Positions 7,932 through 15,803 of a stretch of 42,606 bases of DNA are shown here, piece after piece (the first letter of the stretch is position 1; each line of letters starts with the position of its first letter). The notes below the pieces were generated by a model that made no database searches, had not been told where the DNA came from, and worked only from the letters and a program-made list of their open reading frames with translations. The stretch is from the NCBI GenBank assembly GCA_017461385.1, contig JAFTXZ010000005.1, positions 1-42,606 of the forward strand. The letters are read 5' to 3'. The position numbers and the translations under genes were made by a program. Origin of the DNA: Clostridia bacterium. Lineage in GTDB: Bacteria > Bacillota > Clostridia > Oscillospirales > CAG-272.

Positions 7932-9971
7932 TTACTCTCTAGGTGCTACCTTGGAGGCGATTTGTGCTGGTACCTCCTCGTAACGAACAAAGTGGAACGT
8001 GAAGCTTCCACGGCCTTGAGTCATTGCACGAAGTGAAATTACGTAATCGGTCATCTCTGCCTTTGGCACCTCTGCCTCTACTACTGTATATTTTGGATGG
8101 GTTGCGTCTGGCTCCATACCTAAAACTCTGCCACGGCGCTTATTAAGATCACCCATTACGTCACCAACCATAGCCTCGGGCACGCTAACCTTAAGTGTGC
8201 CAATTGGCTCAAGCAATACAGGAGATGCGTTTACCAGCTCCTTATACGCTAGCCTTGCTGCAAGCTTAAAGGAAAGCTCGTTAGAGTCAACGTCGTGGTA
8301 TGAGCCACCTGTTAAATCTGCCTTCAGGTTAACCATTGGATAGCCAAGAAGCACGCCCTGAAGCATAGCCTCCTGTAGTCCCTTTTCAACTGCTGGGAAG
8401 TAGCCCTTTGGAACCTCACCGCCTACAACTGAAGTTGTAAAGGTAAGTCCCTCCTCCTCACCGCGGGAGAAGGTAATCTTAACGTGACCGTACTGACCTG
8501 CACCGCCAGATTGCTTTTTGTGCTTGCCCTCAACGGAAATTGTCTTTCTTATCGTTTCTCTATATGCAATCTTAGGCTGAACCAGTGTAACGTTTACGCC
8601 ATAACGGGACTTTAGTCTTGCAACTATAACGTCAAGATGAACGTCACCAACGCCCTTTAGGAGCAATTCGCCTGTTTCTGCAAAGTTTTCGTATTTCAAG
8701 GTCTTATCCTCGTCAAGCATCTTGGAGATTGCGTTAGCAACCTTATCCTCATCCTTGGAGTCAACCTTAATTGCCATTGTCATATTTGCCTCTGGGAATA
8801 CTATTTTTGCGTACTCTGTGTCGGATTTTTCACAAAGAGTATCGTTTGTATTAGTATTTTGAAGCTTAGAAATTACACCGATATCACCACAAGCTAAGGA
8901 GTCAACCTCGGTTTGCTTCTTACCGCAAATTGTGTAAATCTTTGCAAACTTCTCAACCTGTCCTGTAGTAACGTTTTTAAGAGTCATATCCTTCTTAAGC
9001 TCGCCATTCATAACCTTATAGAAGGAAACTCTGCCAACGAATGGGTCAGCAATTGTCTTGAATACGAATAGCTTACACTCGCCCTCACGCTCGATAGCAA
9101 CATCGTCGCCGTTTACGTCCATTTCAACCTTTTTAGCTGTGTGTCTTGGGAAGGACTTTGCAATAGAGGTAAGGATTGAATAAATACCTCTCATATTGGA
9201 AGCACTACCTGCCCAAACCGGAACGATTGAGCCTGTAATCATACCCTCGTGGAGAGCATTTTCGCACTCCTCCTGAGAAAACTTTTCACCCTCGAAGAAC
9301 TTTTCAAGAAGCTCCTCGCTTGTCTGCGCAACCGCCTCCATAAAGATTTCCTCATACTTTTGGGCAATTTCAAGACGGGACTCAGTCATTTCCTCCTCTT
9401 GTCTTTCGCCGTTAGGCAGATAACGGAAGCAGGTCATGGTCATCAAATCAACCATCATTGTGCCTGTTGCTTCCTTAATAGGAATAAATACAGGACAAAG
9501 ATTCTTACCAAACTCATCTCTTAATTGATTGAACACCTTGTCGTAATCTGCATCAGGGTCATCACATTTATTGATAAAGAAGGCTCTTGGAAGTCCTGCC
9601 TGAAGTGCGTTGTACCAGCCGATTTCAGTACCAACCTCCATGCCTGATTTTGCGTCAACGTTAATAAGAACTGCGTCAGCAACTCTTAATGCGCTCTTAA
9701 CCTCGCCAGCAAAGCCCAGGAAGCCAGGACAGTCAAACAAATTGATTTTTGTACCCTGCCACTCAAGATTGAGCACAGACGTACCGATTGAAATGCCTCT
9801 CTTTATTTCCTCGCTATCATAGTCAGAAACTGTGTTACCGTCGCATACACGACCTAAGCGGTCAGTAGCCTTGGCACGCCATAGCATAGCCTCTACTGTT
9901 TCAGTTTTACCACTTCCACTGTGACCTAGAATAGCCACGTTTCTAATGTCATTTGTAACATACTTCGCCAT
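7932..9971 (-). CDS. EF-G-like translational GTPase (EF-G-2 / FusA2 type)
   Basis: 679 residues with EF-G domain order. G1 is GHSGSGKT (16-23), G3 DCPG (80-83) and G4 NKCD (134-137); domains II-V follow, with the EF-G-type domain IV stretch GGAGQYGHVKITF. It differs from canonical EF-G in G1 (GHIDAGKT is usual), in switch I (SEEIKRGISI rather than QERGITI) and in G4 (NKMD is usual), which fits the second EF-G paralogue known from Thermus and many Firmicutes and actinobacteria. A role on the ribosome is expected, but whether it translocates or does something else is not known from sequence. ATG preceded by AGAGGAAA. Own promoter at 10040-10068. Confidence 0.88.
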   Translation of the reverse strand: MAKYVTNDIRNVAILGHSGSGKTETVEAMLWRAKATDRLGRVCDGNTVSDYDSEEIKRGISIGTSVLNLEWQGTKINLFDCPGFLGFAGEVKSALRVADAVLINVDAKSGMEVGTEIGWYNALQAGLPRAFFINKCDDPDADYDKVFNQLRDEFGKNLCPVFIPIKEATGTMMVDLMTMTCFRYLPNGERQEEEMTESRLEIAQKYEEIFMEAVAQTSEELLEKFFEGEKFSQEECENALHEGMITGSIVPVWAGSASNMRGIYSILTSIAKSFPRHTAKKVEMDVNGDDVAIEREGECKLFVFKTIADPFVGRVSFYKVMNGELKKDMTLKNVTTGQVEKFAKIYTICGKKQTEVDSLACGDIGVISKLQNTNTNDTLCEKSDTEYAKIVFPEANMTMAIKVDSKDEDKVANAISKMLDEDKTLKYENFAETGELLLKGVGDVHLDVIVARLKSRYGVNVTLVQPKIAYRETIRKTISVEGKHKKQSGGAGQYGHVKITFSRGEEEGLTFTTSVVGGEVPKGYFPAVEKGLQEAMLQGVLLGYPMVNLKADLTGGSYHDVDSNELSFKLAARLAYKELVNASPVLLEPIGTLKVSVPEAMVGDVMGDLNKRRGRVLGMEPDATHPKYTVVEAEVPKAEMTDYVISLRAMTQGRGSFTFHFVRYEEVPAQIASKVAPRE

Positions 9972-10039
9972 TGTAAAATTTCCTCTTTTCTTATGTAGTC
10001 AAGCCGTCCGGAATGCGCCTTGCTTATTTTTATATAATG

Positions 10040-10068
10040 ATTGTAGCATAATTTTTTTGCCCTTTCAA
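10040..10068 (-). promoter_or_regulatory. Promoter of the EF-G-like gene
   Basis: On minus, TTGAAA (10068-10063), 17-bp spacer, TACAAT (10045-10040), with TG one base upstream of the -10 (TGCTACAAT, extended -10). Confidence 0.75.
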
Positions 10069-10213
10069 TATTTTTTGTGCATTTTGTGTAATATTTTTCG
10101 TAAATGTCAAAAACTTTGTGCAATATCAACAAAAAAGCGAGCAAAATTATTAGTTATCGGCAAGAGTATTTTATTCGCAAATGAGCCAAAGAGTGAAAAT
10201 TTTTGAAAAATTA

Positions 10214-10242
10214 TTGTATGCCGATGTGGTTTGTGGTAAAAT
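10214..10242 (+). promoter_or_regulatory. Probable original promoter of the HD-domain gene
   Basis: TTGTAT (10214-10219), 17-bp spacer, TAAAAT (10237-10242). It leads into the duplicated gene head at 10272; the intact gene now starts about 480 bp further on. Confidence 0.6.
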
Positions 10243-10271
10243 ATAGAAAGAATAAAAAAGGAGAAATCTCA

Positions 10272-10337
10272 ATGATTACCTACAACGATATAAAGCACAA
10301 TGAAAAAGAAGAATGGGTTTTGGGGTTCTCGTGTTGA
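10272..10337 (+). pseudogene. Duplicated, cut-off head of the HD-domain gene
   Basis: An ATG with AAAGGAG upstream opens a 21-codon frame whose first 36 bp (10272-10307) are identical to the first 36 bp of the intact gene at 10720. It then runs into repeat DNA and stops at TGA. The ribosome binding sites also match partly. It looks like a remnant made when the repeat block 10308-10719 was inserted with duplication of the target. Confidence 0.8.
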
Positions 10338-10719
10338 CTTCATCCGTTGAAAACGGATTTCATTGCAAAGCAATTTCATAACCGAAAATACAAACGCCTC
10401 TTTTAGAGGCTACACCTCATTCACCGTCTTTAGACGGTTCCCCTTCTGCACAAGGCACGCCCTAAAGGGTGCCCTCAAGGGGAAGGCTGTTCTCTTAGTT
10501 GACGGTTGACTACTATTAGTTGACGATTGTCTACTCTTAGTTGACGGTTGTCTACTCTTAGTTGACGGTTGTCTACTATTAGTTGACGGTTGTCTACTAT
10601 TAGTTGACGGTTGTCTACTTTGCGTTGCGTAGACGCCTCTTTAGAGGCTACACCTCATCCACCGTCTTTAGACGGTCCCCCTTGCCCCTCGAGGGGAAGG
10701 CTTAAGAAAGGAGATTTCT
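10308..10719. repeat. R-B-R repeat block between two copies of a gene head
   Basis: Contents in order: short stem-loops (CCGTT/AACGG, TTGC/GCAA), R unit in minus orientation (10395-10488), six 21-bp B units such as CTATTAGTTGACGGTTGTCTA (10492-10617), then a second R unit (about 10618-10702) ending GAGGGGAAGGCT just before the new ribosome binding site. The block lies between promoter and coding sequence, so it would be transcribed as a long structured leader. Confidence 0.85.
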
Positions 10720-11382
10720 ATGATTACCTACAACGATATAAAGCACAATGAAAAAATCAGAGCCTACATAAAAAAGGCAGACGAATCCCTTTTGGCTCTT
10801 GGCTTTACTGAGCATGGCTTCGCCCACGTTACATTAGTTGCCGAAAGAGCTGGGAAAATTCTTCAGGCGCTGGGCTATGACGAAAAGACAATTGAGCTTG
10901 CAAAAATTTCTGCCTTTATGCATGATATTGGAAATATAGTTAACCGTCGTGAGCATTCACAAAGCGGTGCAGTTATGGCTTTCAGAATACTTGATAATCT
11001 TAACCTTGAGCCAAACGATATTGCCGACATAGTAACTGCCATTGGCAATCACGACGAGGGCACGGGCGAGGCAGTTAACCCAATTTCAGCCTCCCTTATC
11101 ATAGCCGATAAAACTGACGTTAGACGCACTCGTGTTCGTGTGAAGCCAACTGATGCGTCCTTTGATATTCACGACAGAGTCAACTACTCCGTTTACGAAT
11201 CTCACCTGGACGTAGACAAAGAAGCAAAAACTATTACCCTGTGTCTGAAAATTGACACCGAAATCAGCGACGTAATGAGCTACTTTGAAATTTTCACGGA
11301 ACGAATGCTAATGTGCAAAAAGGCTGCTAACGCCCTTGGCACGCATTTCAAATTGACTATAAACGACCAAGCGATTATGTAA
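10720..11382 (+). CDS. HD-domain metal-dependent phosphohydrolase
   Basis: 220 residues. HD-superfamily ligands are visible: H32/H36 in EHGFAH, the HD pair 68-69 in FMHDIGN, later His residues in RREHS (H79) and GNHDEG, and an Asp in LIIADKTDV near 137. It probably hydrolyses a phosphate ester or nucleotide; the substrate cannot be read from sequence. ATG preceded by AAAGGAG, now supplied at the edge of an R repeat. The first 12 codons are duplicated at 10272, so the present start is a rebuilt one. Transcription ends at the bidirectional terminator 11471-11494. Confidence 0.85.
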   Translation: MITYNDIKHNEKIRAYIKKADESLLALGFTEHGFAHVTLVAERAGKILQALGYDEKTIELAKISAFMHDIGNIVNRREHSQSGAVMAFRILDNLNLEPNDIADIVTAIGNHDEGTGEAVNPISASLIIADKTDVRRTRVRVKPTDASFDIHDRVNYSVYESHLDVDKEAKTITLCLKIDTEISDVMSYFEIFTERMLMCKKAANALGTHFKLTINDQAIM

Positions 11383-11470
11383 AGCCCCCCACCTTGCCTC
11401 TCTATGACGAGGAAGGCAAGCAACAAATCACGTGCGTAGCACATTTCATTAAACAAAATAGACAAAGAAA

Positions 11471-11494
11471 AAGCCTTCCAATAACGGAAGGCTT
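11471..11494. terminator. Bidirectional terminator
   Basis: AAGCCTTCC-AATAAC-GGAAGGCTT between the convergent HD-domain and LRR genes. Confidence 0.85.
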
Positions 11495-11513
11495 TTGTCT
11501 GTATGCTTTTTAT

Positions 11514-13115
11514 TTATTCCCAAATTGTAACTTCGTCATCTACGTAGTGCCAATAATTGCCACTTGTACTTGGCTCGTTTTCACTGTACCAATATACAGG
11601 ACAATCTGAATAGTTCCATTTACTCTCCCAACCACTTGGCTTGCTTTCAGCCTCGCAGTAAATTGTAAGGTTTGTGCAGCCATCAAAGGCATAGTTTCCA
11701 ATTGTGGTTACACTATTTGGAATTACTACACTTGTAAGTCCTATGCAAATAGCAAAGGCAGAGCTTCCAATTGTGGTTACTTCATTTCCAATTGTTACAC
11801 TTGTAAGTCCTGTGCACTCAAAAAAGACAGAGTTGCCAATTGTGGTTACTTTATTTCCAATTGTTACACTTGTAAGCCCTGTGCAGCCCTCAAAGGCATA
11901 GCCTCCAATTATGGTTACACTATTTGGAATTTCAACACTTGTAAGACTTGTGCAATGTCTAAAAGCATAGTCTCCAATTGTTGTTACATTATTTGGAATT
12001 TCTATACTTGTAAGCCCTGTGCAATCATCAAAGGCACTTTTTCCAATTGTGGTTACTCTATCCCCAATTGTTACGCTTGTAAGACTTGTGCAATATCTAA
12101 AAGCATTGTCTCCAATTGTGGTTACGCTATCCCCAATTGTTACACTTGTAAGGTTCTCACAATGATAAAAGGCAGAGGAGCCGATTGTGGTAACTGTATA
12201 TTCATTACCCTTATAGCTTATCTTTCCCTTTATATTTGATGTAGTAATAGCTGCGCTTTGTCTTTCAACAGTAGTTTTTCCTTCATAAATACTGTATCTT
12301 ACACCATCATCTACAAGATAAATCTTGCCATCGCTTGCTACATCATTATTTTTACAATTCCAAACAACAGGGCAACCAGAGCGATTCCACAAACTATCCC
12401 ATCCACTTGGTAGGCTTTCTGCCTCACAGTAGATAGTAAGTCCTGTGCAACCATAAAAGGCAGAGGAGCCAATTGTTGTTACATTATTTGGAATTTCTAT
12501 ACTTATAAGTCCTGCGCAACCACTAAAGGCATAGTCTCCAATTGTGGTTACTTTATTTCCAATTGTTATGCTTGTAAGTAACGCGCAATCCCTGAAGGCA
12601 TCATTGCCAATTGTAGTTACACTATTTGGAATTTCTATACTTATAAGTCCTGTGCAACCACTAAAGGCACCATTGCTAATTGTAGTTAATCCCTTTGGAA
12701 GTGTAATACTTGTTAGATTCAAGCAATCCTTAAATCCATTTTCAACTATTTTCGTAACAGGTGCGCCCTTATACAAGGTTGGAATAACTATATTGCTTAG
12801 TTGAGTTGCATTACCGACACCTACGCCATAGGTGCCGTCGTCAAGAGGATAAAAATCAAGCTCGGCTGTTGCCTCCTCGCTCTCTTGTGAGCCATTTTCA
12901 AGCTTGCCAAGGTTTTGGCTTGTGCCGTCGGTGTAGTAAATAATAAGCTCACCGTCGACTATTTCAAAGCGCTCAACACCTCTTCCCGTCTCACCTTGCT
13001 CGCCCTTTTCGCCTTGTATTCCTTGCTCGCCCTTTTCACCTTGAGGGCCTTGCACACCCTGTCCGCAGGAAGCAAAGATAACGCAAATTAGAGCAAGACT
13101 CAATAATAAAATCAA
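11514..13115 (-). CDS. BspA-type LRR lipoprotein with collagen-like stalk; stop at codon 2
   Basis: After a hydrophobic signal and lipobox FASC comes a collagen-like Gly-X-Y run (GPQGEKGEQGIQGEKGEQ), then LRR_5 repeats of about 23 residues (consensus VTTIGxxAFxxCTxLTSVxIP) in two blocks split by a spacer (about GKIYLVDDGVRYSIYEGK). Such proteins are surface-exposed and may bind host or matrix ligands. The natural start is at 13127: a strong AAGGAG lies 7 bp before that ATG, but codon 2 is TAA where AAA is expected, since ATG-AAA-AAA-ATA-TTG would encode a normal MKKIL signal. The coordinates given start at an in-frame TTG (13115) with no good ribosome binding site. Operonic with the gene upstream, whose stop lies one base before the ATG. 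Probably weakly expressed or silenced unless rescued. Confidence 0.78.
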   Translation of the reverse strand: MILLLSLALICVIFASCGQGVQGPQGEKGEQGIQGEKGEQGETGRGVERFEIVDGELIIYYTDGTSQNLGKLENGSQESEEATAELDFYPLDDGTYGVGVGNATQLSNIVIPTLYKGAPVTKIVENGFKDCLNLTSITLPKGLTTISNGAFSGCTGLISIEIPNSVTTIGNDAFRDCALLTSITIGNKVTTIGDYAFSGCAGLISIEIPNNVTTIGSSAFYGCTGLTIYCEAESLPSGWDSLWNRSGCPVVWNCKNNDVASDGKIYLVDDGVRYSIYEGKTTVERQSAAITTSNIKGKISYKGNEYTVTTIGSSAFYHCENLTSVTIGDSVTTIGDNAFRYCTSLTSVTIGDRVTTIGKSAFDDCTGLTSIEIPNNVTTIGDYAFRHCTSLTSVEIPNSVTIIGGYAFEGCTGLTSVTIGNKVTTIGNSVFFECTGLTSVTIGNEVTTIGSSAFAICIGLTSVVIPNSVTTIGNYAFDGCTNLTIYCEAESKPSGWESKWNYSDCPVYWYSENEPSTSGNYWHYVDDEVTIWE

Positions 13116-13121
13116 TATTTT

Positions 13122-13127
13122 TTACAT
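13122..13127 (-). other. Start codon followed by in-frame stop (ATG TAA)
   Basis: On minus, ATG (13127-13125) is followed directly by TAA (13124-13122), then AAA ATA TTG in frame with the LRR protein. One base change, A to T, separates it from a standard MKKIL lipoprotein start. Confidence 0.85.
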
Positions 13128-13128
13128 T

Positions 13129-13833
13129 TTAACTCTCCTTCACCATCTTATCAATATACATATTCATAAGCTCGTTATAATCAAGACCGTTTTTATCAAC
13201 ACCAAGCTGAAAAACAGACACTTCCTCATCTTTTTTAGTGATTTTGGAAAGTCGCTCATCAGTTGGCAAAAGGTCAAGAAGTACACTTGCCTGTGCTTCG
13301 TTAATTTGGAAATAATAAAAGGTCTCGTTCAAATAATCAATTATTTTTTCCTTTACCTCTTTCGCTACTGTAATTTCAAAGGCAGGGGATTTTTCCTCGT
13401 CAAAGTCGGAAAAGCTATCTAGTCCAAAGCCGTCGGTTGCCATTTTTTTATGGCACCAAGGGCATTGATAGTCTCTTTCCCACTCTGCATTCTCCACTAA
13501 ATCCTCGCACTCCTCACAGTATGCAAAATGAGTAGCAGGATTAAAGGGAGATAGCTCCATAAGGTAAGCCATATAGCTTCTGCCTACCTCACCGCTTACG
13601 TACATAGGATGGCCTAAGCTATTTGAAAAGTCTTTAATTTCCATCATCAAATGAAAGCAAAGGGCAACCTCTTTTCCCCTTATCAAATCAAGCTCCTTGT
13701 CAAGCTCACTGTCGCAATGAGGGCACTCCTTCATTTGCTTTGCAAGACTGCACCATTCAAGCATGTTAAGGGAATTTAGCTCTGGCTCCGGAATTTTTAC
13801 AAGTTTTCTTAATTCATATATAAAGCTATTCAT
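13129..13833 (-). CDS. Stand-alone PolC-like palm/zinc-ribbon fragment, catalytic Asp pair absent
   Basis: 234 residues from the ATG at 13833, chosen because AAAGGAG lies just upstream (an in-frame GTG at 13848 is upstream of that site). Residues about 45-150 follow Gram-positive DNA polymerase III PolC from the region before YLVGSRGSVGSSF through the zinc-binding segment: here MYVSGEVGRSYMAYLMELSPFNP, then C106/C109 and C124/C127, then DGFGLDSF in place of PolC's DGHDIPFETF. Where PolC has the catalytic PDIDLNFS, this protein reads SPAFEITVA, so it cannot polymerise by that mechanism. The last 70 residues are not recognised. The resemblance is from memory of the family, so it is a moderate call. 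Cotranscribed with the LRR gene; an R-unit end abuts its ribosome binding site. Confidence 0.6.
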   Translation of the reverse strand: MNSFIYELRKLVKIPEPELNSLNMLEWCSLAKQMKECPHCDSELDKELDLIRGKEVALCFHLMMEIKDFSNSLGHPMYVSGEVGRSYMAYLMELSPFNPATHFAYCEECEDLVENAEWERDYQCPWCHKKMATDGFGLDSFSDFDEEKSPAFEITVAKEVKEKIIDYLNETFYYFQINEAQASVLLDLLPTDERLSKITKKDEEVSVFQLGVDKNGLDYNELMNMYIDKMVKES

Positions 13834-13848
13834 AGTTGCTCCTTTCAC

Positions 13849-14342
13849 AGCCTTCCCCTTGAGGGGAAGGGGGACCAGCTCGGCTGGTGGATGAGGTGTA
13901 GGACCACTAATCTATCCTTTTTTCGATTTCCTCAAGTATTGCCGTACAAACTCCCTTGAAGTTTTCAAGCAATTCTAAGTTGGAAAAGCGAAGCACCTTT
14001 ATATCCATTTCACCTAAATATTGGTCTCTCTCTTTGTCCTTTTGTTTATTTTCTTCCTCGTAGTGTTGTGAGCCGTCAAGCTCTACTACAAGCTTTGCCT
14101 TTGAGCAGTAAAAATCTGCTATATACTTGCCTATTACTTTTTGACGATTGAATTGATACGGTATTTTCTTTAAGAAATCATACCAAAGGTGTTTTTCTTC
14201 CTTCGTCATATTTTTCCTAAGTCCTTGAGACAAAGGGGTTAAGTGTTTATTATTTGTTTCATTCATGTTATTACGCCTCTTTTAGAGGCTACACCTCATC
14301 CACCGTCTTTAGACGGTCCCCCTTCCCCTCAAGGGGAAGGCT
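13849..14342. mobile_element. Inverted-repeat element carrying a DUF559 endonuclease gene
   Basis: A 494-bp unit. The left end is AGCCTTCCCC, a stem-loop, GGTGGATGAGGTGTAG; the right end is the inverted version, CTACACCTCATCCACC, a stem-loop, GGGGAAGGCT. Between them is a single gene (DUF559). The end sequences equal the R units scattered through the window. A truncated second copy is at 24995-25262. No clear target duplication is visible beside this copy. Mobility is inferred. Confidence 0.65.
13907..14266 (-). CDS. DUF559 / Vsr-like endonuclease-domain protein
   Basis: 119 residues, full length for the family (about 110-130). The PD-(D/E)XK-like core is intact: IADFYC with D51, then VVELDGSQH with E62, D64 and H68; an N-terminal E/K-rich helix (TKEEKHLWYDFLKK) precedes it, as in related proteins. 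DUF559 proteins are related to the very-short-patch repair nuclease fold; their substrate is mostly unknown. It is the only gene between inverted R-repeat ends, and a near-identical broken copy exists at 25.1 kb. No good ribosome binding site lies before the ATG, which sits right beside the right-hand repeat. A role in moving the repeats is an inference. Confidence 0.85.
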   Translation of the reverse strand: MNETNNKHLTPLSQGLRKNMTKEEKHLWYDFLKKIPYQFNRQKVIGKYIADFYCSKAKLVVELDGSQHYEEENKQKDKERDQYLGEMDIKVLRFSNLELLENFKGVCTAILEEIEKRID

Positions 14343-14427
14343 ATTCGTTTTTTCACCGCCTTGTCGGTATTTCTTTTTTTAATTATACCACCTATATAAT
14401 AAAAAGGGAATATATTTTCGAAAATTA

Positions 14428-14456
14428 TTGACTAAAAATGGTCAGGGTTGTATAAT
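14428..14456 (+). promoter_or_regulatory. Promoter of the alpha/beta hydrolase gene
   Basis: TTGACT (14428-14433), 17-bp spacer, TATAAT (14451-14456), 18 bp before the start codon, so the leader is very short. Confidence 0.8.
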
Positions 14457-14473
14457 TGCTTTGAGGTGATTTT

Positions 14474-15424
14474 ATGGAATGGTTATATATTACTTTAGGC
14501 GTTTTAGCGTTTTTGGTGATTGCTATATTCGTTCTTTCCTACGTTTGCTTCAGAATGTGCTTTTATTCAAAGCCGAGAAAGATTCTTAACGAGGACGAAA
14601 TCGAGCTTCCCTTAGGCGAGCTTTACGATAAATACTCCGAGGACATTAAAAGATGGATTCGTGAGGCGCGTGCCCTAAACCCCCGTGAATTCACAATTAA
14701 ATCCCACGACGGGCTGACTCTTTGTGGCAAATACTACGAATGCAACCCCGGTGGAATTATAGAAATACTTTTTCACGGCTATCGAGGAAGTGGCGAAAGA
14801 GATCTGTCTGCCGGTGTGGAAAGGTGCTTTGCACTTAATCGAAACGCCTTAATCGTTGACCAGCGCGCCTGTGGTACAAGTGATGGCAATACGATTACCT
14901 TTGGCATTTTAGAAAGGCTTGATTGCCTTAAGTGGATTGACAAGGTTATAGAGGAATTTGGCAAGGACACAAAAATTATTCTTACAGGAATTTCAATGGG
15001 TGGCGCTACCGTTATGCTTGCAAGCGGTATGAGCTTGCCCGAAAACGTTCTTTGCATTCTTTCCGACTGTGGATATTCCTCAAACAAGGAAATTATTTGC
15101 AAAATTATCAGAGAAATGAAATTGCCCCCACGTCTTGCCTACCCGCTTTTGAAGCTGGGCGCAAGGGTCTATGGCAAATTTTCCCTTGACTGCGACTCCC
15201 CCGAAAGGGCAGTTTCGCGGGCTTGTGTGCCAATTATCTTTATTCACGGAGACACCGATGATTTCGTACCCTACTATATGAGCGAAAAATGCTACAACGC
15301 TTGCTCATCAAAGCACAAAAGGCTAGTTAAGATAACAGGCGCAGGGCACGGCGTTGCTTATCCTGTTGATAAGGAATTGTACGTTAATTCTCTTAGGGAA
15401 TTTCAAAAAGAATGTGGGTTTTAA
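14474..15424 (+). CDS. Membrane-anchored alpha/beta hydrolase
   Basis: 316 residues. One N-terminal membrane helix (about 4-25) is followed by a serine hydrolase fold: oxyanion region HGYRG (101-105), nucleophile elbow GISMGG (S174), acid in HGDTDDFVP (D262 or D263) and His in GAGHG (H292). The layout matches YqkD/BAAT-type single-pass hydrolases of Bacillota with unknown esterase or acyl-transfer substrates. The ATG follows GAGGTG. Stands alone between its own promoter and the terminator at 15471. Confidence 0.88.
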   Translation: MEWLYITLGVLAFLVIAIFVLSYVCFRMCFYSKPRKILNEDEIELPLGELYDKYSEDIKRWIREARALNPREFTIKSHDGLTLCGKYYECNPGGIIEILFHGYRGSGERDLSAGVERCFALNRNALIVDQRACGTSDGNTITFGILERLDCLKWIDKVIEEFGKDTKIILTGISMGGATVMLASGMSLPENVLCILSDCGYSSNKEIICKIIREMKLPPRLAYPLLKLGARVYGKFSLDCDSPERAVSRACVPIIFIHGDTDDFVPYYMSEKCYNACSSKHKRLVKITGAGHGVAYPVDKELYVNSLREFQKECGF

Positions 15425-15470
15425 CATAAAAAAGGCTTGATAAAGACAGCTACTCATAAAGATATTAAAA

Positions 15471-15489
15471 GCCTCGATTAAATCGAGGC
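15471..15489 (+). terminator. Terminator of the alpha/beta hydrolase gene
   Basis: GCCTCGATT-A-AATCGAGGC followed by TTTG, with A-rich sequence before it. Confidence 0.75.
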
Positions 15490-15509
15490 TTTGTCATTTA
15501 TATAGTAAA

Positions 15510-15770
15510 AATGAGGCAAATGATATTCTTTGCCTTGCAAAGAGTGATATTTTCACTTCGTAAAAGTGATATTACTCCCTTTGGTCGTAGTGATATTTTA
15601 TTCGCCTTAAACTGTCCATAGGACAATATCACTATGCGAAAGCATAATATTACGACTCGCTTCGCTCCCATGCATAAGTTCTGTCAAGCCAATCGCACTT
15701 CGGCAAGCCTTGTGTTCTTGGGACATCACTTAAACTGCGTAGCAATATAACTCGCCTTTGGCGAATAAAA
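15510..15770. repeat. Array of small hairpins joined by GTGATATT
   Basis: Short hairpins alternate with the constant octamer GTGATATT: CTTTGC-CTT-GCAAAG, then segments built on TTCACTTCGT, CTCCCTTTGG and TATGCGAAAGCATA. The inverse CAATATCAC appears near 15633. Further hairpin-like pieces (CGACTCGCTTCG, CTCGCCTTTGGCG) continue to 15764. No coding sequence. This family is seen only once here. Confidence 0.7.
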
Positions 15771-15772
15771 CT

Positions 15773-15799
15773 GCGAGACTTCCTTATGAGAAGTCTCGC
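15773..15799 (-). terminator. Probable terminator of nnr
   Basis: GCGAGACTT-N9-AAGTCTCGC five bases beyond the nnr stop on minus; the T-tract (AGTTTTATT) is imperfect. Confidence 0.6.
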
Positions 15800-15803
15800 A
15801 AAC

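Noticed and set aside
11704-12804. Plus-strand frames opposite the LRR gene
   Set aside because: They mirror the 69-bp LRR periodicity of the real minus-strand frame.
13849-14342. Classical insertion sequence with transposase
   Set aside because: The only gene is DUF559; no DDE, HUH, serine or tyrosine recombinase motif and no obvious target duplication.
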